This document shows, in pieces, positions 57,425 through 64,000 of a stretch of DNA of 64,000 nucleotides. A program made the position numbers and the translations under genes. Where the stretch lies: positions 744,001 to 808,000 of the forward strand of contig NZ_CP096980.1 in assembly GCF_002006355.2 (NCBI RefSeq), read 5' to 3'. Position 1 is the stretch's first letter. Every line of letters begins with the position of its first letter. The notes below the pieces were generated by a model. The model made no database searches and was not told the DNA's origin. It saw only the letters and a program-made list of their open reading frames with translations. The DNA is from Clostridium felsineum DSM 794 (GTDB lineage: Bacteria; Bacillota; Clostridia; Clostridiales; Clostridiaceae).

Positions 57425-58753
57425 ATGAAAAAAATTTATAAACCATCTATTGTATATTATGAAGACAATTTTCAAGAGGAAAAAGGTGTTTTAGAAGAAA
57501 ACGGAGAGATATTAGAAGTTACTTCTTTTGAAGAGCTTTTATCAAAATATAAGGATGCAGAAGTTGTAGAGTGGAATGAAAATATAATGGTTCCAGGTAC
57601 AACAAATATACATAACCATTCATTTCAAAGCTTACTTCGTGGAATTGCAGCAGATAAACCATTTTTAGAGTGGAGGGATAAATCACTTTATGCATTTTCT
57701 CCTAAGTTATCCGCTGAGGATTTATATACTGGTGCAGTATTTGCCTTTGGAGAAATGCTTAAGTATGGTGTTACTTCAGTAAGTGATTTCTTTTATGTAC
57801 ACAATGATGGAGTAGAGAGTGATGAGGCAATTATTAAAGCAGCTAAAGATGTAGGTATTAGATTAGTGCTTGCTAGAACAATGTATGATTGGGATGGAGC
57901 ACCAAAGGGATACGTTGAAACAATAGACGAAGCTGTAAAAAATGTTAAGAACTTAGCAGTAAAGTATCAAGGAAATGACATGGTAAAAATAGTTCCAGCG
58001 CCACACAGTCTGCATGCAGCATCAGTAGATATGGTTAAAGCAGGACATAAACTGGCAAAAGAACTTGGCACAAATTATCATATACACATAGCAGAGGAGC
58101 CTTTTGAAGTTGAGCAGGTACAGAAGGAATTTGGTTTAAGACCTGTTGAGCTTTTAAACAAAATAGGTGTACTTGATAAAAGTATGGTTGGAATCCACTG
58201 CGTATGGCTTAATGATACCGAAATAAAGTTAATGGGAGATAACAAAGCTAAGCTTGCCTATTGTCCTTCAAGTAACATGTTTTTAGCAGATGGAGTAACT
58301 GATATTCCAGCAATGATGAAAGCTGGAGTTGAAATAGGTTTTGGGTCAGATGGAGCCTGCAGCAATAATAGAATAAGCATATTTGAAGAAATGAGAATGT
58401 GTGCACTGCTTCAAAAGGTTACAAAGCTAGATTCCTTATGCGTTAACTATAAGGATGTATTTTCTATGGGAACAGAAATTGGAGGAAAAATACTTCAGCT
58501 TCCTGTTGGAAAAATTGAAAAAGGTTATAAAGCAGATTTCGTTGGAATTAATAAAAATGACATGTCAATGCAGCCAATATTTAATTCAGGTGAACAAATT
58601 ATGCCTAACATAGTTTATTCAATGCAGCCATGTGCTATTGATCATGTTGTAGTTGATGGAAAAGAAAGAGTTAGAAAAGGTGAAATATTAACTGTTTCTG
58701 AAAGCAAAATAGTTAAGGATGTTCAAAAATTAATGAGTAAACTTGAAAAATAA
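57425..58753 (+). CDS. Amidohydrolase, probable formimidoylglutamate deiminase (HutF-like)
   Basis: 442 aa metal-dependent hydrolase of the TRZ/ATZ/HutF group. PGTTNIHNHSFQSLLRG holds the HxH metal site, and APHSLHA matches the HutF APHSLRA motif. HIHIAEEPFEV and GSDGACSNNRISIFEEMR supply further ligands. In the hut context it would turn formiminoglutamate into N-formylglutamate and ammonia. Alternative: a cytosine or S-adenosylhomocysteine-type deaminase. ATG 57425 behind CAAGGAG. Confidence 0.75.
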   Translation: MKKIYKPSIVYYEDNFQEEKGVLEENGEILEVTSFEELLSKYKDAEVVEWNENIMVPGTTNIHNHSFQSLLRGIAADKPFLEWRDKSLYAFSPKLSAEDLYTGAVFAFGEMLKYGVTSVSDFFYVHNDGVESDEAIIKAAKDVGIRLVLARTMYDWDGAPKGYVETIDEAVKNVKNLAVKYQGNDMVKIVPAPHSLHAASVDMVKAGHKLAKELGTNYHIHIAEEPFEVEQVQKEFGLRPVELLNKIGVLDKSMVGIHCVWLNDTEIKLMGDNKAKLAYCPSSNMFLADGVTDIPAMMKAGVEIGFGSDGACSNNRISIFEEMRMCALLQKVTKLDSLCVNYKDVFSMGTEIGGKILQLPVGKIEKGYKADFVGINKNDMSMQPIFNSGEQIMPNIVYSMQPCAIDHVVVDGKERVRKGEILTVSESKIVKDVQKLMSKLEK

Positions 58754-58786
58754 AATTAGCTCTTTTTTAGGTAAAGAGGTGTGAAG

Positions 58787-60034
58787 ATGGAAAATATTAA
58801 ACCTAATTTGGATAGGTTAAAAGAGGATATAGAAAAAATAGCTTCGTTCATAGATAATAGTAAACTTGGACATACGAGAAGAGGCTTTACAAAAGAATAT
58901 AAAGAAGCAAGAGTATGGCTCAGAGAAAAAATGGAGGCAGCAGGACTTAAAACCTCTGTGGATGCCGCTGCAAATATTATTGGAAGGCTAAAAGGAACTG
59001 ATGAAAGCTTAAAGCCAATAATGATAGGTTCTCATACAGATACCGTAGAAAATGGCGGTATGTATGATGGAACTATAGGAGTTTTGGGTGGTATAGAGGT
59101 TGTTAGAATTCTTAAGGAAAAGGGAATAAAACTTAGACATCCATTGGAGATAGTTGATTTTACATCAGAAGAACCAAGTGAATTTGGATTATCAACTATA
59201 GGCAGTAAGGGAATGATAGGTGGCTTATCTGAAGAAATGCTTCAAAGAAAGGATAGCTTAGGAAGAGTGCTTTCTCATGCTATTGATGATTTAGGCGGAA
59301 ACCATAAGGAAATAAAAAAACTTTCTAGAAAAAAGGGAAGTGTGGCTTTGTATCTTGAATTACACAATGAGCTTGGACCTGTTTTAGATAAAAAAAAGTG
59401 TCCACTGGGAGTTGTCACAGGAATTGTCGGAATTCATAGATATAAAGTAATAGTTACAGGTGAGGCTAATCATGCAGGTACAACGCCAATGAACATGAGA
59501 TATGATGCACTAACCTTTACAAGTGAACTTATATTAAAGCTTCAGCATATATGCATGGAAAAAAATAGCGATGATGTAGTTGGAACTGTTGGAAAATTAA
59601 ATGTAGAACCTAATGCATCAAATGTAATACCAGGAAAATGTGAATTCGAGTTTGAGGTTAGAGCTCTTCATAATGAAGTTATAGATGAAATTACAGCTGA
59701 ATTTATTTATGAAGCTCAAGGGTTATCAGAGAAGAGAAATATAAATATTAAATTTGATAACATATCGAAATCAAGTTCTGTAATTATAGATGAAAAAATA
59801 AAAGAAGTTTTAAAGAAAAGCTGTGATAAGGCAGCAGAAACCATGTATCTCCCAAGTGGAGCAGGGCATGATGCTAATCATATATATGAAATTGCACCAG
59901 TTGGTATGATTTTTGTACCAAGTAAAGATGGGAAAAGTCATTGCCCTGAAGAATACACTTCATATGAAGAAATTGAGATAGGAGTAGAAGCTCTTATAAA
60001 TGCATTATTAAATTTTGATGAAAGTTGGAGGTAG
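58787..60034 (+). CDS. M20 family Zn amidohydrolase (carbamoylase type)
   Basis: 415 aa. Like N-carbamoyl-L-amino-acid and allantoate amidohydrolases: metal-site motifs IGSHTDTVENGGMYDG, DFTSEEPSEFG and a late His in SGAGHDANH; dimerisation lid after GIVGIHRYKVIVTGEANHAGTTPM. By position between a HutF-like gene and hutU it may split N-formylglutamate to glutamate and formate. ATG 58787 behind AGAGGTG; the GTG at 58781 overlaps that site. Confidence 0.82.
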   Translation: MENIKPNLDRLKEDIEKIASFIDNSKLGHTRRGFTKEYKEARVWLREKMEAAGLKTSVDAAANIIGRLKGTDESLKPIMIGSHTDTVENGGMYDGTIGVLGGIEVVRILKEKGIKLRHPLEIVDFTSEEPSEFGLSTIGSKGMIGGLSEEMLQRKDSLGRVLSHAIDDLGGNHKEIKKLSRKKGSVALYLELHNELGPVLDKKKCPLGVVTGIVGIHRYKVIVTGEANHAGTTPMNMRYDALTFTSELILKLQHICMEKNSDDVVGTVGKLNVEPNASNVIPGKCEFEFEVRALHNEVIDEITAEFIYEAQGLSEKRNINIKFDNISKSSSVIIDEKIKEVLKKSCDKAAETMYLPSGAGHDANHIYEIAPVGMIFVPSKDGKSHCPEEYTSYEEIEIGVEALINALLNFDESWR

Positions 60035-60038
60035 GAAA

Positions 60039-62048
60039 ATGAATTTTAATGAAAAAGCAAAAGTATCAATGGACATAAAATTAGATGATGAATTACCTAA
60101 GATGCCTAAATTTCAAGAAGGAATTAGAAGAGCACCAGATAGAGGATATACTTTAAATGAAGCTCAAACAGAAACTGCTCTTAAAAATGCACTTAGATAC
60201 ATTAATCCTAAATATCATGAAAAGCTAATACCAGAATTCTTAGAGGAGTTAAAAACAAGAGGAAGAATTTATGGATATAGATTTAGACCAGAGGGAAGAA
60301 TTTACGGAAAACCAATAGATGAATACAAGGGTAAATGCATAGAGGGTAAGGCTTTTCAGGTTATGATAGAAAATAATCTAGATTTTGAGGTGGCTTTATA
60401 TCCATATGAATTAGTTACTTACGGTGAGACAGGAAGTGTGTGTCAAAACTGGATGCAGTATAGACTTATAAAAAAATATCTTGAGGTAATGGAAAAAGAC
60501 CAAACTTTAGTAGTTGAATCAGGGCATCCACTAGGTTTATTTAGAACAAGAGAAAATGCACCTAGAGTTATAATAACTAATGCGCTTATGGTTGGAATGT
60601 TTGACAACTTAGATGATTGGGAAGTTGCAGAACAAATGGGAGTTGCAAACTATGGACAAATGACAGCTGGTGGTTGGATGTATATAGGACCTCAAGGAAT
60701 AGTTCACGGAACTTATAACACTCTTTTAAATGCGGGACGAATGAAGCTTGGAATTCCAAACGACGGAGATTTAAGAGGACATTTATTCATAACTTCAGGT
60801 CTTGGGGGAATGAGTGGTGCTCAACCAAAAGCTGTTGAAATATCAAACGGAGTTGGAATTGTTGCAGAGGTAGATGAATCAAGAATAAAAACAAGACTAG
60901 ACCAAGGTTGGGTAGGAATGCAGTCTTCAGATTTAGACGAAATATTTAGAGTAGTTCATGAGCACATAGAAAACAAAACAGCTATATCAATTGCATATCA
61001 CGGAAATATAGTTGATTTACTTGAATATGTAGTTAAAAATGATATAAAGGTTGAATTAATGTCAGACCAAACCTCTTGTCATGCTGTTTATGATGGAGGA
61101 TACTGTCCACAGGGACTTACATTTGAAGAAAGAACAGAACTTTTAAGCAAAGACAGAGAAAAGTTTAAGGAGCTTGTAGATAAGAGTTTAAGACATCACT
61201 ATGAACTTATTAAGGCTTGCTGCAACAAAGGTACTTATTTCTTTGATTATGGTAACTCTTTCTTAAAGGCAGTTTATGATGCTGGAGTAAAGGAAATATC
61301 TAAAAATGGAGTAGATGATAAGGATGGATTCGTACTTCCATCATATGTAGAGGATATCATGGGACCACAATTATTTGATTATGGTTATGGACCATTCAGA
61401 TGGGTATGTTTAAGTGGAACAGATGAAGATTTAATAAAGACAGACCATGCAGCAATGGAATGCATAGATCCAAACAGAAGATATCAAGATAGAGATAATT
61501 ACAACTGGATAAGAGACGCTGAAGAAAACAAATTAGTAGTTGGAACTAAGGCTAGAATTCTTTATCAAGATGCTGAAGGAAGAAAGGACATAGCGCTTAA
61601 GTTTAACGAAATGGTTAGAAATGGTGAAGTAGGACCAGTTATGATAGGAAGAGATCATCATGATGTAAGTGGAACAGATTCACCATTTAGAGAAACTGCA
61701 AACATAAAAGATGGAAGTAATGTAATGGCTGATATGGCTATTCAATGTTATGCAGGAAACGCAGCAAGAGGAATGAGTTTAGTTGCCCTTCATAATGGCG
61801 GCGGTGTTGGTATAGGAAAATCTATAAATGGTGGTTTTGGTCTTGTACTTGATGGAAGCGAAAGAATAGATGAAATAATAAAAAGCGCAATCCTTTGGGA
61901 TGTTATGGGCGGTGTTGCAAGAAGAAGCTGGGCTAGGAATGAGCATTCTATAGAGACAGCTATTGAATTTAACGAAAGATATAAAGGTGAAAACCAAGTG
62001 ACAATACCATATGTAGTTGATGAAAATCTTATAAAGAAAATTAAGTAG
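60039..62048 (+). CDS. hutU: Urocanate hydratase
   Basis: 669 aa. Converts urocanate to imidazolonepropionate with tightly bound NAD. Family segments: GQMTAGGWMYIGPQGIVHGT, SGLGGMSGAQPKA, DQTSCHAVYDGGYCPQG and IGRDHHDVSGTDSPFRET near the C-terminus. ATG 60039 behind GGAGG inside the preceding stop region. hutI follows immediately. Confidence 0.96.
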   Translation: MNFNEKAKVSMDIKLDDELPKMPKFQEGIRRAPDRGYTLNEAQTETALKNALRYINPKYHEKLIPEFLEELKTRGRIYGYRFRPEGRIYGKPIDEYKGKCIEGKAFQVMIENNLDFEVALYPYELVTYGETGSVCQNWMQYRLIKKYLEVMEKDQTLVVESGHPLGLFRTRENAPRVIITNALMVGMFDNLDDWEVAEQMGVANYGQMTAGGWMYIGPQGIVHGTYNTLLNAGRMKLGIPNDGDLRGHLFITSGLGGMSGAQPKAVEISNGVGIVAEVDESRIKTRLDQGWVGMQSSDLDEIFRVVHEHIENKTAISIAYHGNIVDLLEYVVKNDIKVELMSDQTSCHAVYDGGYCPQGLTFEERTELLSKDREKFKELVDKSLRHHYELIKACCNKGTYFFDYGNSFLKAVYDAGVKEISKNGVDDKDGFVLPSYVEDIMGPQLFDYGYGPFRWVCLSGTDEDLIKTDHAAMECIDPNRRYQDRDNYNWIRDAEENKLVVGTKARILYQDAEGRKDIALKFNEMVRNGEVGPVMIGRDHHDVSGTDSPFRETANIKDGSNVMADMAIQCYAGNAARGMSLVALHNGGGVGIGKSINGGFGLVLDGSERIDEIIKSAILWDVMGGVARRSWARNEHSIETAIEFNERYKGENQVTIPYVVDENLIKKIK

Positions 62049-62060
62049 GTAATGTTAATT

Positions 62061-63302
62061 ATGAAAAATATAGTGATTTTAAATTCTAGTGAAATTGCAA
62101 CACCTATTGGAAATACTGCAAAATTTGGTTCACAAATGAACAATCTTAAGGTAATAAAAAATGGAGCAGTTGTAATAAAAAATGGAATAATTGAGGAAGT
62201 TTGTACAACAGAAGAGGTTTTAAAAAAGTATAATTTAGATGAATTTGAAGTTATTGATGCTCATAATAAATGTATTCTTCCTGGTTTTGTAGACTCTCAT
62301 ACCCATTTTATTTTTGGGGGCTACAGACCAGAGGAATTCTTTATGAGATTAAATGGCGCAAGTTATATGGATATAATGAGAGCTAAAGGTGGTATACAAA
62401 ATACCGTTAACGCTACTCGAAAAAGTTCTTTTGGAGAATTATATAAAGTAGGTTATGAACGACTGAATTCAATGCTTCAGTTTGGAATAACAACTGTAGA
62501 AGGAAAAAGTGGATATGGCTTAGACTTAGATACAGAAATAAGACAGCTTGAGGTAATGAAAAAATTAAATGAAGAGCACTATGTAGATATAGCTAGTACA
62601 TTTTTAGGAGCTCATGCGGTTCCGTTAGAGTATGAAGGAAGAAATGAAGAATACATAGATTTTATAATAGATAAGGTTTTGCCAGTAGTTAAAGAAAAAG
62701 AACTTGCAGAATTTTGTGATGTATTCTGTGAAGATGATGTAATATCTATAGAGTTGTCAGAGAAACTTTTAAGTAAAGCAAAAGAAATGGGTTTTGTAGC
62801 AAAAATTCATGCTGATGAAATTGTAAGTCTTGGTGGTGCTGAGCTTGCAGGAAAGCTTAAGGCAGTGTCAGCAGACCATCTTTTATGTGCATCAGACCCA
62901 GGGATAAAAAGTCTTTATGAAAATAAAGTTGTTGCAACACTTCTTCCCTCAACTGCTTTTTGCTTAAACAAACCTTATGCTAATGCTAGAAAGATGATTG
63001 ACAGCGGTTGTAGTGTGGCTTTAGCTAGTGATTTTAATCCTGGAAGCTGCTTTACTAATTCGGTGCCGTTAATGTTTGCACTAGCTTGTATACACATGAG
63101 TATGACAGCTGAGGAGGCTATAACAGCCTTTACTTTAAATGGGGCGGCAGCACTTAACAGGGCAGACAGAGTAGGAAGTATTGAAAAAGGAAAAGCTGCA
63201 GATTTAGTTATATTAAAATATCCGGATTTTAAATACCTTGTTTATAATACCGGTGTAAATATAGTAGATATCGTAATAAAGAATGGAAAGGTAGTTAAAT
63301 AA
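62061..63302 (+). CDS. hutI: Imidazolonepropionase
   Basis: 413 aa amidohydrolase. VDSHTHFIFGGYRPEEF holds the HxH metal site; EGKSGYGLD, AKIHADEI and SDFNPGSCFTNSVPL are family marks. Product is formiminoglutamate. Start set at ATG 62061 behind AGGT; an ATG at 62052 is three codons upstream and also possible. Confidence 0.95.
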   Translation: MKNIVILNSSEIATPIGNTAKFGSQMNNLKVIKNGAVVIKNGIIEEVCTTEEVLKKYNLDEFEVIDAHNKCILPGFVDSHTHFIFGGYRPEEFFMRLNGASYMDIMRAKGGIQNTVNATRKSSFGELYKVGYERLNSMLQFGITTVEGKSGYGLDLDTEIRQLEVMKKLNEEHYVDIASTFLGAHAVPLEYEGRNEEYIDFIIDKVLPVVKEKELAEFCDVFCEDDVISIELSEKLLSKAKEMGFVAKIHADEIVSLGGAELAGKLKAVSADHLLCASDPGIKSLYENKVVATLLPSTAFCLNKPYANARKMIDSGCSVALASDFNPGSCFTNSVPLMFALACIHMSMTAEEAITAFTLNGAAALNRADRVGSIEKGKAADLVILKYPDFKYLVYNTGVNIVDIVIKNGKVVK

Positions 63303-63332
63303 AATTGGAAGGGAATTTTCCCTTTCCAATTT
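63302..63332 (+). terminator. Hairpin after hutI
   Basis: Arms AAATTGGAAGGGAA and TCCCTTTCCAATTT (one bulged T) with a short loop and a weak U-tract. Confidence 0.65.
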
Positions 63333-63341
63333 ATATCTAGT

Positions 63342-63402
63342 ATGTTTTCAAACATGCCTATATGTGTTATAATACCTTAGTGATTTAATACCTTAGCACT
63401 TT
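63342..63402 (+). promoter_or_regulatory. Promoter of the permease with inverted and tandem repeats
   Basis: Extended -10 TGTTATAAT (63365-63373) with a weak -35 TTTTCA (63345-63350). ATGTTT-TC-AAACAT (63342-63355) overlaps the -35. Two direct copies of AATACCTTAG (63371-63380, 63387-63396) start every 16 bases right at and after the -10. Likely a regulated promoter; the regulator is unknown. Confidence 0.55.
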
Positions 63403-63473
63403 AACACGATAAATTGAAAAAATATTTATAGAATACATAGTTTATATAAAAACAAAAGAAGGGGGCAATTTTA

Positions 63474-64000
63474 GTGGCTATAAAAGCAAGAGAAGATCAA
63501 CCTAGTGAATTAAAAAGAAGTTTAAAAACACGTCATATGAACATGATTGCCATTGGAGGATCAATTGGAACGGGATTATTTTTTACTAGCGGAAATACAA
63601 TAAGTACAGCAGGGCCAGGTGGTGCAATTGCAGCCTATGCTATTATGGGGATACTTGTATATTTTTTAATGACATCATTAGGAGAAATGGCAACAATGCT
63701 GCCAAACTCTGGTTCATTTGAAACTTATGCATCAAAATTTGTTGATCCGGCATTAGGGTTTGCTTTAGGATGGAATTATTGGTTTAACTGGGCAATTACT
63801 GTTGCAGCAGAATTAGTTGCTGCGGGGCTGGTTATTAAATTTTGGTTACCGAATACGGGAACAACTATTTGGAGTATAGGATTCTTAGTGATTCTATTTG
63901 GATTAAATCTATTATCAGCAAAGGCCTACGGTGAAGGAGAATACTGGTTTGCAAGCATAAAGGTTATAACAATTATTGTATTTCTTGTAGCTGGTATACT
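63474..64000 (+). CDS. Amino-acid permease (APC/AAT family), 3' end outside window
   Basis: At least 175 aa, open to the window end. GTG start behind GGGGG. N-terminal LKRSLKTRHMNMIAIGGSIGTGLFFTSG is the amino-acid transporter signature of the LysP/HisP/RocE group; then SLGEMATMLPNSGSFETYASKFVDPALGFALGWNYWFNW. Four membrane segments are visible. After hutU-hutI, histidine is a likely substrate (inference); other hut genes such as hutH may lie beyond the edge. Confidence 0.9.
   Translation, partial: MAIKAREDQPSELKRSLKTRHMNMIAIGGSIGTGLFFTSGNTISTAGPGGAIAAYAIMGILVYFLMTSLGEMATMLPNSGSFETYASKFVDPALGFALGWNYWFNWAITVAAELVAAGLVIKFWLPNTGTTIWSIGFLVILFGLNLLSAKAYGEGEYWFASIKVITIIVFLVAGI

Overview
The window is low-GC, AT-rich Firmicute DNA. 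Gene content and order (tilS-hpt-ftsH, ctsR-mcsA-mcsB-clpC-radA-disA, T-box-controlled aminoacyl-tRNA synthetases, class II GlyRS) fit Clostridium sensu stricto, and the overall order resembles the C. acetobutylicum group from memory. No transposon, prophage or CRISPR array was seen. The left edge cuts tilS and the right edge cuts an amino-acid permease.

Layout. 1-13 kb: housekeeping genes tilS(partial)-hpt, ftsH, fhs, coaX-dus, greA-lysS, a tRNA-Asn, T-box-controlled glyS, and murD. 12.8-18.5 kb: tRNA(CAU)-tRNA-Ala, then a complete 16S-23S-5S operon with processing stems, closed by a second identical tRNA-Asn. 18.6-28.8 kb: the CtsR heat-shock operon (ctsR-mcsA-mcsB-clpC), radA-disA, a MazG-like gene, a PIN/TRAM membrane protein and ispD. 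28.8-34.4 kb (minus strand): an oligopeptide ABC transporter, oppA-B-C-D-F. 34.6-38 kb: T-box-controlled proS, then cysS. 38.2-47.5 kb: branched-chain amino-acid synthesis, with ilvH alone and then cimA-leuC-leuD-leuB-ilvD-ilvB. 47.7-56.3 kb: an accessory stretch with two paralogous SDRs, a NifX-like protein with a DUF134 regulator, a four-repeat membrane-anchored protein, small membrane and lipoproteins, a MarR regulator, an FMN reductase and a CPBP protease. 56.4-64 kb: a histidine-utilisation cluster with an RpiR regulator, a HutF-like deiminase, an M20 amidohydrolase, hutU, hutI and a permease.

How it works together. Isoleucine is probably made from pyruvate through citramalate, because the first operon gene has CimA- rather than LeuA-type sequence, with LeuCDB shared with leucine synthesis. 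Histidine is probably degraded by HutU and HutI to formiminoglutamate, then by a HutF-type deiminase and an M20 hydrolase in place of the usual deformylase.

The most striking signal is a complete T-box riboswitch with its own sigma-A promoter on the minus strand at about 38.88-39.15 kb. It has an isoleucine-type ATC specifier and no gene downstream. Readthrough would run antisense into ilvH, the feedback subunit of acetolactate synthase. Other notable signals are a candidate small RNA with repeated UCCCCA motifs (11.01-11.12 kb), twin identical palindromes around the greA promoter, an attenuator-like oppA leader, and an atypical glyS T-box.
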